Origin: Leptolyngbya sp. Heron Island J
GTDB taxonomy: Bacteria > Cyanobacteriota > Cyanobacteriia > Phormidesmidales > Phormidesmidaceae
Reading direction: 5' to 3'
Length of the DNA: 64,000 bases
Assembly (NCBI RefSeq): GCF_000482245.1
Contig: NZ_AWNH01000060.1
Span: forward strand, 62,001-126,000
The first letter of the stretch is position 1; the number at the start of each line of letters is the position of its first letter. The translations under genes and the position numbers were made by a program. A model generated the notes under the pieces. It worked only from the letters and a program-made list of their open reading frames with translations, ran no database searches and was not told the origin of the DNA. Positions 47,019 to 56,723 of this stretch are shown in pieces.

Positions 47019-47705
47019 TCAATCTGACAGGACGTTATTTAACGGAGGGGTATCTTCTGGAGAAATGATAATAGGACTCTCTGTGAACTGGAATTCTGAT
47101 GCGGGTCGTTTATTCAACCAGGGGGGAGTATCCGTCAGTGACGCTGGGTTACCTGTTTGTGGGGTGCTCGTACTTTCACCCTCCAATTTTCCTGTTTGAG
47201 TTGAAACTACTGGAGGTAGGCTTTCTTCCTCAAAAAACTCATCTGTAACGTCCTGAGTTTCATCTTCACCAAGATTAGCTGGGATAGGGCTGGGAATCTC
47301 TGATGGGGTTAAGGGTACTTCAGAATTAAATTCTGTACTATCGTAATCGTCTTCACTGGTAGTGTGATTGTCAAAATCGGCACTACGACGATCGTTGTAA
47401 ATTAACTGAGGTGCGGGTGCTATATCTTCCCAACGGGTATCAAAGTCATTGTAGCGGTCAGCTGATGGTACTTCAGGTGGCCATTCTGCCAATGGAGGAA
47501 AATCTTGTTGGGGTTTAAAGAGCGGTAGTGGGGCTTGACTAACGGGTACTACTTGAAACCGTAAGGTTCCCCCCAGGGCAATCCCTAAACCGCTGGCAAC
47601 AGCCGCTGTTGCAGCTAGGAAAAATAATCGCCGCCTGGATACTTTACTAGCACCGGGTGGTGTGTCTTTTGCGGTTGGTTGAAGAGACGACGGCGTTATC
47701 TGCAT
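47019..47705 (-). CDS. Hypothetical single-pass membrane or exported protein
   Basis: 228 residues with no family that I recognise. A basic N-terminus (SKVSRRRLFFLAATAA) leads into a hydrophobic segment at about 27-47, either a signal anchor or a twin-arginine-like signal. The remainder is a disordered Pro/Glu/Asp/Ser/Thr-rich region (EDETQDVTDEFFEEESLPP) ending in SPIIISPEDTPP. Likely periplasmic and unstructured. Confidence 0.6.
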   Translation of the reverse strand: MQITPSSLQPTAKDTPPGASKVSRRRLFFLAATAAVASGLGIALGGTLRFQVVPVSQAPLPLFKPQQDFPPLAEWPPEVPSADRYNDFDTRWEDIAPAPQLIYNDRRSADFDNHTTSEDDYDSTEFNSEVPLTPSEIPSPIPANLGEDETQDVTDEFFEEESLPPVVSTQTGKLEGESTSTPQTGNPASLTDTPPWLNKRPASEFQFTESPIIISPEDTPPLNNVLSD

Positions 47706-47949
47706 ATGGGCACAGGAAGCTTTCAGTAGAATAGCCAGGGAGTGTCAGAACGAAAAGGTTAGGGCATGGGTCTTGATGAGCCCATAATCATTGCTGCACT
47801 AACAGTGAGATGAAATTTAATATTTCCTCAGTATTCAACTTTATCGATAGCGGTGGAGAAATGGCAATGGTAGGTGTCAGGTATCTTTTAGTCTTGGGTG
47901 ATGATTAGGGCTATGTACCAAGGGGTTGAGCGATTGAATTATTTGTCAT

Positions 47950-50691
47950 CTATGGGCTGTCTGTCAGCGGGTAATGATGTTTGAGATAGTCGACGGCAGA
48001 TACTTGGGATGTAATATTGCCATCCAAAGTTGCATAGGTTAGTGCGGTTAGTATTGCTCGATATAGAGGGCCAGGAGGATATCCCAGCTGTTTGAGGTGA
48101 TTGCCATTGATGGGTGGACGAGTATGAATGAGTTGGGTAATGTACTGCCAGATGTAAGTGCCAATTTGTCGAGGGCGACGCACACTAATCAGTAATAATG
48201 TGGGTAAATCGTAGTTAATTAGGGTTCGATAAATGAAGCTGGGTTGAAAATGTTTGGTATGACACAACTCTGCTACTAGAGTATTTTCAACTTCTGGTAG
48301 TTGTGCTAATCGTCGGATAGAACTTAGAGGTAGTTGCAGATTGGTTGCTATTTGAGATCGCACCTCTACCCTAGCCAGTAGCACCTCCAACCTAACTAGC
48401 CAGGGTTCTACCCCAATATCTTGGCCCACTTCCTCCACAAAACGCTGTCGCCAGCGGCCCGCTCGATGCATTTGCTGCCAAAGGTCTGAGTCAATCGTCA
48501 AGCTAGGATGCAAGCAGCTTAGGGCTCCTAGCTTGTCCAAAAGTCCCAAGGACTGTGCCCAATAGTCTGCTTGCAAAATATAAGTAAGTTCAGCTTTGAG
48601 CCGCGTTTGCAATGCTGGCATTCGCTTTTTGGTCTGCTGGGCCTGCAGGTCTGCATAAATTCCGCTGTCGACTGCATAGCGAATAAACGTTTCAGTTTGG
48701 GAATCGATGGTAAACCCTAAGCGGACTGCGAACCTTACAGCGCGAAAAATCCGGGTCGGGTCCTCAATAAAACTATTGGCATGGAGCACCCGTACCTGAC
48801 GTTGTTGAAGATCTAAAGAACCTCCAAAAAAGTCAAGCAGTAATCCAGGTTGTGGCGACGTCAGACGAATCGCCATAGCATTGATAGTAAAGTCCCGCCG
48901 ATAAAGATCCTGGCGAATTGAGCTAGGTTCTACTTCTGGATTAGCCGCTGGATATGGATAAAATTCCGTACGAGCAGTGGCAATATCGATCATTAAAGGG
49001 ACATTGCCCGCCCTGGCTCGCCAAATCAAGGCAGCGGTTTGAAACTCTCCATGAACCTGGAGTTCAGCTTCTGGGTGTTGTTTTTGCAGCTGTTGGGCCA
49101 AGACCACACCAGCCCCTTCTACAACGGGTGAGCGGAAGCTATCCACTACCAGGTCGATATCCTGGAGGGATAGCGTATCCCCAGGAGCTAACAACAAATC
49201 ACGTACAGCTCCTCCCACCACATACAAGTGCCATCCTCGCTGCTGGGCGGCTTGGGCAATGTGGGTCAATAAGGTCCATAACTTTTCGGATTCTAACGCC
49301 GTAGGATACGCTTGCAGTGATGACTGCAAGCGTTCATAGACGTTGGTTTTGAGCGTTGGTAGTAAGTCCCCATCCACAGGTTGAGGTGGGTACATCTGTC
49401 GTAAAACGTCAGTACGAGTGACAATCCCCACGAGTTCCTCCCCATCCAAGACTGGTAGTCTGCCAACGTCATAGGTGACCATGAGAGATTGAATGTCACT
49501 CAGGGGGGTATGGGGCGTTATGGTTTTGAGGTTAAGGGTCATATAGCCTTTCACCGGGGCGTGACTAAACCCATGGTGCAGGGCTAAATCAATGTCCCGT
49601 CTGGAAATAATGCCCTGTAGTTTGCCTCTGTCATTGGCTACACACAATCCAGAATGACCGTACCGCAGCAAAATGCGCTGGGCATCTGTCACCGTAGTAG
49701 TGGGGCGAATTGTCCGTACTGGCGAAGACATTAAATCCTGCGCTGTAACTGATTGGCGATGGGATTGAATGATCGCCTCACAAAGCTGGTTAAAAATGGT
49801 GTCAGGGTCAGTGGTAGTAAGATTTGCCGCTGCCGCACAGACATGCCCCCCTCCGCCATAGGGTTGGAGTAATGTGCGACAGTTCATGCCAGTTTGGGGA
49901 CGAGTGCGGCTAATTAGGGTTAGTCGAGGTTTGGCTTTAGATTCATAAATGGCTGCTAGCAATAAGCTATCAAGTCCTAACAGCACCATCAGATGGCTGG
50001 CTAAACCCGATAGACCTGGGACAAAATCTGTTGTTTTCAGATAGACGGTGCCTACGGCATACCCCTCGATCTGTTCAATTGCTATCGTATCTAGAGCGGT
50101 GCTCAATAATCCTTGTAGTGTTCCTGACAAACCATGTTCTACGGCTTCTGCAATGGTGCGCTGATTAGCGCCCTGCTCCATCAACCAGGCCAAGGCATAG
50201 GCATCGCGAGGGGTAGTCTGGGCAAATGTCAGTGACCCAGTGTCTACATGAATACCCAAGGCCATGACTGTGGCCTCGGTAGAAGAAATTTGCTTGTCAG
50301 ATTTTTGTAAAGCTTCAACCACAAGGGTGGTGGTCGCTCCGACGGACTCAATGTGGTGTTCGCCAGGCATATCAGGACCAGATTCTGTATGGTGGTCGTA
50401 AATGGTAATGGGTAATTGAGCTGCGATCGCATGCTCAATCCACCCTGCCGCTACTCCTACCCGACTACGTTTATGGGTATCCACCACCGTAATTGAGCGA
50501 ATCATAGGTATGGTCACAGCCCGTCGTTCAATCAGTGGGTACTCATCGCGATGTAGTGCTAAAAAAGCTTTAACGGCTGGATGAGCCCCCCCAGTTAGTA
50601 CAATCCGACTGCCCGGATAGAGACATGCCAGCCCGACCGCTGCCCCTAACGTGTCAAAATCTGCAGTTGTGTGGCAAAGGATTAAGTTCAT
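47950..50691 (-). CDS. DHH phosphoesterase - CBS pair - tRNA nucleotidyltransferase fusion
   Basis: A 913-residue multidomain enzyme. N-terminal DHH domain (HTTADFDTLGAA at 7-18, VVDTHKRSR, YDHHTESGPD) and DHHA1 (PYGGGGHVCAAAA) to about 310; two CBS domains (about 315-435: MSSPVRTIRPTTTVTDA, MTLNLKTITPHTPLSD); then a class II nucleotidyltransferase head (VVGGAVRDLLL, LQDIDLVVDS) with RNA-binding body from about 470. Such fusions in cyanobacteria add CCA or parts of it to tRNA; A-adding and CCA-adding forms cannot be told apart here. The DHH part could act on nucleotides such as oligoRNA or c-di-AMP. Confidence 0.9.
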   Translation of the reverse strand: MNLILCHTTADFDTLGAAVGLACLYPGSRIVLTGGAHPAVKAFLALHRDEYPLIERRAVTIPMIRSITVVDTHKRSRVGVAAGWIEHAIAAQLPITIYDHHTESGPDMPGEHHIESVGATTTLVVEALQKSDKQISSTEATVMALGIHVDTGSLTFAQTTPRDAYALAWLMEQGANQRTIAEAVEHGLSGTLQGLLSTALDTIAIEQIEGYAVGTVYLKTTDFVPGLSGLASHLMVLLGLDSLLLAAIYESKAKPRLTLISRTRPQTGMNCRTLLQPYGGGGHVCAAAANLTTTDPDTIFNQLCEAIIQSHRQSVTAQDLMSSPVRTIRPTTTVTDAQRILLRYGHSGLCVANDRGKLQGIISRRDIDLALHHGFSHAPVKGYMTLNLKTITPHTPLSDIQSLMVTYDVGRLPVLDGEELVGIVTRTDVLRQMYPPQPVDGDLLPTLKTNVYERLQSSLQAYPTALESEKLWTLLTHIAQAAQQRGWHLYVVGGAVRDLLLAPGDTLSLQDIDLVVDSFRSPVVEGAGVVLAQQLQKQHPEAELQVHGEFQTAALIWRARAGNVPLMIDIATARTEFYPYPAANPEVEPSSIRQDLYRRDFTINAMAIRLTSPQPGLLLDFFGGSLDLQQRQVRVLHANSFIEDPTRIFRAVRFAVRLGFTIDSQTETFIRYAVDSGIYADLQAQQTKKRMPALQTRLKAELTYILQADYWAQSLGLLDKLGALSCLHPSLTIDSDLWQQMHRAGRWRQRFVEEVGQDIGVEPWLVRLEVLLARVEVRSQIATNLQLPLSSIRRLAQLPEVENTLVAELCHTKHFQPSFIYRTLINYDLPTLLLISVRRPRQIGTYIWQYITQLIHTRPPINGNHLKQLGYPPGPLYRAILTALTYATLDGNITSQVSAVDYLKHHYPLTDSP

Positions 50692-50968
50692 AATGCATCC
50701 ATGAGCCCGTACAGCAGATATGTTGTTGACAATTGACAGATATTAGTTCAAAAAAATTAATCCTCAGGGATTCAAACAAAACGCTTTCGTTAAGGGCCTA
50801 ATGTTTGATAGCTTACTAAACAGGGCGATCAGTGCTCCATACTGTATCACCATCAGTAGATTAAGAGGCTTATCCAAGCCTAGACGTAGAATTCTGCTTA
50901 GTTAGTATGGCGGTTTTCCACCTGGGCATGGTGTATCAGATCTTTTGCTGTCTTGAGAGTGGCGCGTT

Positions 50969-51157
50969 ATGTCTATTCTGTTTCAACTTCTTTTATTTGT
51001 TCTGGTAGTTTGGTCTTTTGTAATGGTGATCGGGGTTCCCGTGGCCTACGCTTCACCTCAGAACTGGGAGCAATCAAAGCGACTGATTTTTCTAGGTTCT
51101 ATCATCTGGGGAGTTTTAGTCATTGTGGTAGGTGGTCTAAATTACCTTGTGGTTTAA
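50969..51157 (+). CDS. psbZ: Photosystem II protein PsbZ
   Basis: Small subunit of the photosystem II core in the thylakoid membrane, 62 residues with two transmembrane helices (about 3-26 and 38-60) joined by the loop [13 protein letters not shown], the exact design of PsbZ (Ycf9). ATG at 50969. A TTGACA - 17 bases - ATTAAT pair at 50733-50761 is a weak promoter candidate. It is followed by ribH, an arrangement seen in other cyanobacteria. Confidence 0.96.
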   Translation: MSILFQLLLFVLVVWSFVMVIGVPVAYASPQNWEQSKRLIFLGSIIWGVLVIVVGGLNYLVV

Positions 51158-51288
51158 AAGCTTGGCTTAGAAAGCAGTTTAATTTTTTGCTGCTGTACCT
51201 CAAGTTACTAGTTCAAAATATTCACTGTTGGGTGGTAAGGTCATTGAGGCCTTCCACCTTATTTTTTAAGCAAGTAGAGTAGTTCTCC

Positions 51289-51828
51289 ATGACTGTTTTT
51301 GAAGGAAGTTTTGACCGTGCCAGTACAGCTAAGTTTGCAATCGTAATCGGTCGATTCAATGATTTAGTCACTAACAAATTATTAGAAGGCTGTCAGGACT
51401 GTCTGAAGCGTCATGGTGTTAATGTAGACCCCCACGGTAATCAGGTGGACTATGCCTGGGTGCCGGGTAGCTTTGAGGTTGCATTAGTTGCGCGACAGCT
51501 AGCTCTCAGTGGCCAATACGATGCCATTATTTGTCTGGGCGCGGTCATTCGTGGTCAAACGCCTCATTTCGACTATGTTGCGGCTGAGGTGTCTAAAGGC
51601 GTCGCTGCTGCTGGTTTTCAAACTGGTGTACCTGTTGTATTTGGTATCTTGACCACTGACTCCATGCAGCAGGCGTTAGAACGAGCTGGAATTAAGAGTA
51701 ATCTCGGTTGGAACTACGCCATGAGTGCTCTGGAAATGTCTAGCCTGATGGCTCAGCTGCCTAAACCCGCAAATATTCTGGACATGCCCGGTTTGATGCC
51801 TCAATTGCCTAAGTCAGCAGAAGCCTGA
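51289..51828 (+). CDS. ribH: 6,7-dimethyl-8-ribityllumazine synthase
   Basis: Penultimate step of riboflavin synthesis, forming an icosahedral or pentameric shell. The 179 residues show [50 protein letters not shown] (with the active-site His) and [21 protein letters not shown]. The C-terminus has a short repeat-like tail ([20 protein letters not shown]), longer than usual. It is 131 bases after psbZ. Confidence 0.95.
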   Translation: MTVFEGSFDRASTAKFAIVIGRFNDLVTNKLLEGCQDCLKRHGVNVDPHGNQVDYAWVPGSFEVALVARQLALSGQYDAIICLGAVIRGQTPHFDYVAAEVSKGVAAAGFQTGVPVVFGILTTDSMQQALERAGIKSNLGWNYAMSALEMSSLMAQLPKPANILDMPGLMPQLPKSAEA

Positions 51829-51965
51829 ATGGAAAAATAGCTTTCAAGATTTGCCGTGGATACCTCAGAATCAGGAGAAAAAAATAAAACAAACTCTTTT
51901 CAAGAATTTGTTTGACAAAGAAAATCTCTTTATGGCATCCTAGATAAAGTCAAAACACGGCAAAC

Positions 51966-52037
51966 GCGGGTGTAGCTCAGTGGTAGAGCGTCACCTTGCC
52001 AAGGTGAATGTCGCGCGTTCGAATCGCGTCACCCGCT
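51966..52037 (+). tRNA. tRNA-Gly (anticodon GCC)
   Basis: The 72-nt cloverleaf has acceptor stem GCGGGTG/CACCCGC (51966-51972 with 52030-52036), D arm with AGCTCAGTGGTAGAGC, anticodon stem TCACC/GGTGA with loop TTGCCAA (GCC at 51998-52000), and T loop GTTCGAATC. CCA is not encoded. A TTGACA at 51912-51917 could be its -35 element, but no good -10 box follows. Confidence 0.96.
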
Positions 52038-52165
52038 TTAAATTAACTCTGGAAAAGCTCTAAAGCTGTATCTTGTTTAGCAAGATGACTCTTCTTTACG
52101 TGATTTCTGGGCATCCAGATTGTACTCTACTGATCTGTATCAGCATCACAAATTCTCATCGTTTC

Positions 52166-53047
52166 TTACCGATTTGCTAGTTCGAGGGCTTTACTCTCAG
52201 CTAAATCAAGAATCATTCCCTCACGGGCAACAATGCTGTTGGGAAACTCAGCTACAGTTTTGCGGCCAATCTCATCCATGAAATCGTCATCGTGAAGTGG
52301 ATCATGGTGGAACACCACAAGCTTTTTCACATTGGCTGCTTTGGCCAGTTTAACAGCTTCTTGCCAGGTAGAATGCCCCCAACCCACCTTGCTGGTGGTT
52401 TCAGAATAATATTCTGCGTCGGTATAGGTGCAGTCATAGATCATGACATCAGCATTTTGGGCTAGATACAAGACGTTTTCGTCGAGCCGTTCGGGAAAAT
52501 GCTCTGTGTCTGTAACATAGGCAGCTGCCAGGCCATTCCACTCAACTCGATAACCAACGGCTTCTCCTGGGTGATTCAGGAGGGCATTAGTCACATTGAT
52601 ATCGCCAATGGAGACTGTTTCACCGATAGAAAGGTCACAGAACTTAAGCTGTGCCTGCATGATCTGCAACGGTACGGGAAAGTTAGGGTGCAGCATTTGA
52701 TCGTTTAGGCGCTGCTCAATGGTTGCTCCGTTTGGAGAAATAACACCGTATACCTCAAACTGATTGCTCGGTAGAAAAGCTGGTACAAAAAATGGAAATC
52801 CCTGGATGTGATCCCAATGGGAATGGGTGAAAAACATGCTGGCATGAATAGGCTTGCCTTCATGTAGGAGATGTTGTCCCAATTCTCGGAGGCCAGTGCC
52901 ACCGTCAAAAATTATACGTTCACCATTAACCCGCATCTCAATACAAGACGTATTGCCACCGTAACGAACCGTTTCAGGTCCAGGGCAGGGAATACTGCCT
53001 CGTACTCCCCAGAAGTGAATTGTAAATTGAGTATTCGAGTCGGACAT
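52166..53047 (-). CDS. MBL-fold metallohydrolase
   Basis: A 293-residue hydrolase with intact dinuclear metal motif HSHWDH (in FFTHSHWDHIQGFPFF), opening HFWGVRGSIPCPGPETVRYGGNTSC, and later HPGEAVGYRVE, CTYTDAEY and VFHHDPLHDDD. The start matches a widespread family related to RNase Z and cyclic-nucleotide phosphodiesterases; its substrate is unknown. No signal peptide. The gene is behind tRNA-Gly on the opposite strand. Confidence 0.9.
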   Translation of the reverse strand: MSDSNTQFTIHFWGVRGSIPCPGPETVRYGGNTSCIEMRVNGERIIFDGGTGLRELGQHLLHEGKPIHASMFFTHSHWDHIQGFPFFVPAFLPSNQFEVYGVISPNGATIEQRLNDQMLHPNFPVPLQIMQAQLKFCDLSIGETVSIGDINVTNALLNHPGEAVGYRVEWNGLAAAYVTDTEHFPERLDENVLYLAQNADVMIYDCTYTDAEYYSETTSKVGWGHSTWQEAVKLAKAANVKKLVVFHHDPLHDDDFMDEIGRKTVAEFPNSIVAREGMILDLAESKALELANR

Positions 53048-53372
53048 CAGTGGCTAATAATGACGTTAGTGAGGGCCGCGAATGTGTCTAATGGCCATTG
53101 ACTGCTTCGGTTTAACCCATTAGTTTAGCGTATCCCCCTTTTTTCTAGAGAAATGCGTGAGGATCAGGAGTGATCTTACCTATTAATCCACGTCAAATGC
53201 TTTTAACCCCAGACTGGCTTGATAGATCAAGCCATAGGGCGCACATCTGTAACCGTTAATTTTTTTATCCTAGTCTAGGTTTCTCAGCATCATCTGCCTT
53301 TGAATGACCATCTTTAGATTAGGCCATATTGCTTACAAACCAGTTTTCCCAAAGCTGCATTGAAAGTAGGCG
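53048..53372. other. Non-coding gap between the MBL gene and surE
   Basis: 325 bases, no gene and no distinct hairpin noticed. It would hold the promoter of the MBL gene and the 3' end of the surE transcript. Confidence 0.35.
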
Positions 53373-54224
53373 CTATGGGGTCGGATCTTTGGCGTAAGAG
53401 CACGGCTTGGGTAAATGATTCTGTAGCCCAGTGAGGTCGCTATAAGCTGTCAAATCGTAGTGTAAGGGTGTAACGGTAATGTAACCTGCTTTGAGGGCCT
53501 TCACATCGGTTGTAAAGCGAGTCATGAAGTCCATATTCTGAGCGTCACTGAGACTATTGGGTAAGGTATGGGAAATGTCACCATCTTCCTCTTCGATCAC
53601 CTCCCCGGCTAGCCAATAGTAGGTTTTTCCGCGAGGGTCAATCCGTTTTTCAAAGAGATCTTTATAGCGACGTACTCCCAGGCGGGTCACGGCAACACCT
53701 TGGATGGTTGATTTAGTGATGGGTGGAATATTGAGATTGAGTAACAAGGGCTGATCAAGTTGTGCCAGCCTTGGAACGAGCTGACAGGCATAGTCAGCTG
53801 CTGGTTGAAAATCTGAATGGCTAAAACTGGCTAGACTAAGAGCCAGGCTGGGCACCCCCTCTAGTAACCCTTCCATAGCGGCTGATACAGTTCCTGAGTA
53901 GAGAACGTCATTCCCTAAATTAGCCCCGTGGTTAATCCCTGATAGAACGCAGTCCGGTGTACTATCCAGCAACGCATCCAGGGCAAGCTTGACGCAGTCG
54001 GCTGGGGTGCCAGAACAGGCCCAAGCTTGAATGCTCTGATGGTATACGGAAGTAACTTGTTCGGCCCGAATTGGATGGTGCATTGTGATGCCATGCCCTG
54101 TGGCCGAGCGTTCTCGGTCGGGACAGACGACGGTAACTTGGTGCCCTCTGGTTGCTAGAGTATTGGCGAGACTTCGAATACCGGCTGCAAAGATACCGTC
54201 GTCGTTGCTGATTAATAGTTTCAT
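53373..54224 (-). CDS. surE: 5'/3'-nucleotidase SurE
   Basis: Survival protein E phosphatase acting on nucleoside monophosphates, about 283 residues. Metal motif [13 protein letters not shown] (N7, D8, D9), [24 protein letters not shown] and [25 protein letters not shown] are all intact. Divergent from pheS. Confidence 0.95.
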   Translation of the reverse strand: MKLLISNDDGIFAAGIRSLANTLATRGHQVTVVCPDRERSATGHGITMHHPIRAEQVTSVYHQSIQAWACSGTPADCVKLALDALLDSTPDCVLSGINHGANLGNDVLYSGTVSAAMEGLLEGVPSLALSLASFSHSDFQPAADYACQLVPRLAQLDQPLLLNLNIPPITKSTIQGVAVTRLGVRRYKDLFEKRIDPRGKTYYWLAGEVIEEEDGDISHTLPNSLSDAQNMDFMTRFTTDVKALKAGYITVTPLHYDLTAYSDLTGLQNHLPKPCSYAKDPTP

Positions 54225-54294
54225 AGGGAATCAAAACTTCGGTGTAGACTAAAGACTGTTCTTTGTGCCCTCCCATTTCAACCTTTTGGCCAGT

Positions 54295-55287
54295 ATGACC
54301 ACCGACCTAGAGCAGCAACTGAGTACATTACAGCAAGAGGCGAGCGATGCGATCGCGACCCTGGGCAGCCTAGATGAACTTGATAAATTTCGGATTGGCT
54401 ACTTGGGTAAAAAAGGTAAGCTCTCTAAAATCTTAGGTGGCATGGGTAAGCTGTCTGCCAAAGAGCGCCCTCGCATTGGAGCCCTGGCTAATCAAGTCAA
54501 GACAGCATTGCAGAATAGCATTGATGAGCGTAAAACTGCTCTGCAGAATGCCAAAATTCAGGCCCAGCTAGAGGCTGAAACCCTGGATGTGACTATGCCA
54601 GGTACCTATTTGCCCCAGGGAAGAGTGCATCCCATCAACAGCATTATCGACCAGATTACCGATATTTTTGTGGGGTTAGGTTATACAGTGGCCAGCGGCC
54701 CTGAAATCGAAGAAGACTACTATAACTTTGAAGCGCTTAACTTTTTGCCTGATCACCCTGCTCGGGATATGCAGGATACCCTCTACTTGCCCAATGGCAA
54801 GATGATGCGTACCCATACGTCCAATACCCAAATTCGCTACATGGAAAATCATGATCCACCACTGCGGGCATTGGCGACAGGACGTTGCTACCGTCGTGAC
54901 ACGGTGGATGCTACCCATGCAGCCGTCTTCCACCAGATAGAATTCTTTGCGGTCGATAAAAACATCACCTTTGCAGATTTGCGAGGCACTATTCAGCTTT
55001 TTTTAGAGGCCCTGTTTGGAGATATTGAAGTGCGGTTGCGACCTAGCTATTTCCCGTTCACTGAGCCATCGGCTGAAGTAGATGTGAAATGGAATGGAAA
55101 GTGGTTAGAGGTGCTGGGCTGCGGCATGATTGATCCCAACGTGCTCAAGGCTGTTGGTTATGACCCAGAAGTTTACAGTGGTTTTGCGGCTGGTTTGGGC
55201 GTGGAGCGTTTAGCCATGGTTCAGAGTCAGATTGATGACATTCGTCGACTCTATGCCAGTGATTTACGCTTCCTGAAGCAGTTTTAG
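54295..55287 (+). CDS. pheS: Phenylalanyl-tRNA synthetase alpha subunit
   Basis: Catalytic subunit of the alpha2-beta2 enzyme charging tRNA-Phe. About 330 residues: N-terminal coiled coil ([16 protein letters not shown]..., to about 85), then class II core with [14 protein letters not shown], motif 2 ([18 protein letters not shown]) and motif 3 ([14 protein letters not shown]). ATG 54295 (MTTDLEQQL) was chosen over the GTG at 54265. pheT is not in this window, so the two subunit genes are separated. Confidence 0.95.
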   Translation: MTTDLEQQLSTLQQEASDAIATLGSLDELDKFRIGYLGKKGKLSKILGGMGKLSAKERPRIGALANQVKTALQNSIDERKTALQNAKIQAQLEAETLDVTMPGTYLPQGRVHPINSIIDQITDIFVGLGYTVASGPEIEEDYYNFEALNFLPDHPARDMQDTLYLPNGKMMRTHTSNTQIRYMENHDPPLRALATGRCYRRDTVDATHAAVFHQIEFFAVDKNITFADLRGTIQLFLEALFGDIEVRLRPSYFPFTEPSAEVDVKWNGKWLEVLGCGMIDPNVLKAVGYDPEVYSGFAAGLGVERLAMVQSQIDDIRRLYASDLRFLKQF

Positions 55288-55313
55288 ACTGCACGGAATA
55301 ACATCCTAGACCC

Positions 55314-55371
55314 ACGTCCACAAAAAATTATCGCTGAGCTATATGTGTCGGCGATAACTCTTTGTGGACGT
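55314..55371. terminator. Bidirectional terminator between pheS and msrA
   Basis: ACGTCCACAAA (55314-55324) pairs with 55361-55371 and TTATCGC (55328-55334) with 55351-55357, separated by a symmetric 3-base internal loop; terminal loop 16 bases. ATATGTTTTT follows on the plus strand. Located between convergent genes. Confidence 0.75.
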
Positions 55372-55398
55372 ATATGTTTTTGATAGTCCGATCAATAA

Positions 55399-56073
55399 TT
55401 AGCTATCAGAAGCTACACCAACACCAATAGGACAGCTGACATTGGTCCCACCAAGACCGCAATAGCCACCAGGGTTTTTCTCCAGGTACTGCTGATGATA
55501 GTCCTCAGCATAGTAAAACTCGGGGGCATCCAAAATTTCAGTGGTGATAGTACCGTACCCGGCCTTACTTAGTGATTCCTGATATAGCGATAGCGATTTT
55601 TCAGCAGCGGCTTTTTGTTCTGGAGAGTAAGTGTAAATCCCGGACCGATATTGGGTGCCGACATCATTGCCCTGGCGCATACCCTGGGTGGGGTTATGAC
55701 TTTCCCAAAAGACCTTCAGCAGCTGTTCATAGCTGATAGTGTTAGGATCAAACACGACCAAGACTACTTCATTATGCCCAGTCATGCCTGAGCACACCTC
55801 ACGATAGGTCGGATTGGGTGTGTAGCCAGCACTATAGCCAACTCCGGTTGAGAAGACGCCCTCTTGTTGCCAAAAGCGGCGTTCAGCTCCCCAAAAGCAA
55901 CCCAGACCAAACATAGCTGTTTGCATACCCTCAGGAAAGGGAGGCTGTAATGGGTTGCCATTAACGTAATGCTGCTTAGGAACAGGCATTTTTTCGGAAC
56001 GGCCTGGCAATGCATCGGTAGGGGACGGCATTGCCGCTTTTTTGCCTAAACCACCAAGTCCAAAAAGCACCAT
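55399..56073 (-). CDS. msrA: Peptide methionine sulfoxide reductase A
   Basis: Reduces methionine-S-sulfoxide in oxidised proteins. The active-site motif GCFWG is at residues 58-62 (catalytic C59), followed by [30 protein letters not shown] and a C-terminal Cys (NVSCPIG) for regeneration. The 224 residues include an N-terminal extension of about 50 compared with the minimal enzyme, common in cyanobacteria. Confidence 0.95.
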   Translation of the reverse strand: MVLFGLGGLGKKAAMPSPTDALPGRSEKMPVPKQHYVNGNPLQPPFPEGMQTAMFGLGCFWGAERRFWQQEGVFSTGVGYSAGYTPNPTYREVCSGMTGHNEVVLVVFDPNTISYEQLLKVFWESHNPTQGMRQGNDVGTQYRSGIYTYSPEQKAAAEKSLSLYQESLSKAGYGTITTEILDAPEFYYAEDYHQQYLEKNPGGYCGLGGTNVSCPIGVGVASDS

Positions 56074-56168
56074 AGATTTGTAATAGATTTAAGAACGCTC
56101 ATGTCTTAGTCTAATCAATCTAGTTAGTAATCGTCGGATTGACTTGGGCAAAAGTGCTAATTTCATAA

Positions 56169-56205
56169 ATTTAATGACCTGTTGATAATCAGCAGGTCAT
56201 TAAAT
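56169..56205 (-). terminator. 17-bp hairpin after the STAS gene
   Basis: 56169-56185 pairs with 56189-56205 (one G-T wobble) around a TAA loop, 23 bases after the STAS stop on the minus strand; the trailing bases are T/A-rich (TTTATGAAATT). Likely terminator. Confidence 0.65.
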
Positions 56206-56228
56206 CATTGCTTTATTATGTGATGGTC

Positions 56229-56561
56229 TTATTTGAGGACGGCTGCTTCAAACGCTGCCCGATCTTCAAAGATTTCAAAGACTCGATCCATGCTGGTTAG
56301 TTCGAAGAGCATACGGATCTGATCGTTGATCGAACATACATACATTTTGCACCCAGCTGTGCGGGCATTCTTCAAGCATGCGACCAGAACTCCCAGACCA
56401 GAACTATCCACAAATGTGATGTCCTTGAGGTCAATAAGCAGTACCTTGGCATCTTTTTCGAGAGCAACATCCACCTGCTGACGAAATGCAGCAGTCTGGG
56501 TGCCGTCTAAAATACCACTGGGCTCAATTACATGAACACCTAAGTCCATAGAGATTGTCAT
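56229..56561 (-). CDS. STAS-domain anti-sigma factor antagonist
   Basis: A 110-residue SpoIIAA-like STAS protein. The phosphorylatable motif DSSGLG is at 52-57 in ITFVDSSGLGVLVACL. In partner switching an anti-sigma kinase phosphorylates this Ser; the unphosphorylated form binds the anti-sigma factor and frees sigma. No anti-sigma gene is adjacent. SigF (19.6 kb) and two kinases are elsewhere in the window, but a link is only inferred. Confidence 0.9.
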   Translation of the reverse strand: MTISMDLGVHVIEPSGILDGTQTAAFRQQVDVALEKDAKVLLIDLKDITFVDSSGLGVLVACLKNARTAGCKMYVCSINDQIRMLFELTSMDRVFEIFEDRAAFEAAVLK

Positions 56562-56723
56562 AGCTCAATATCAGTAACTTATAGTTTAGCTTTACAGATG
56601 TTCAAAACTAGCACTCTTACCGGGTTCATCGGCCGAGGCCTTTAAACTAGAGTAATAGAGCAGTGCCTATCCCCACGTCCGTCAAACTGCTCACTGTTGG
56701 GTTTTATGTACAGTTTGGAACAT

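Noticed and set aside
53962-54276. Minus-strand frame overlapping surE
   Set aside because: Out-of-frame shadow of surE, rich in Arg, Ser and His.
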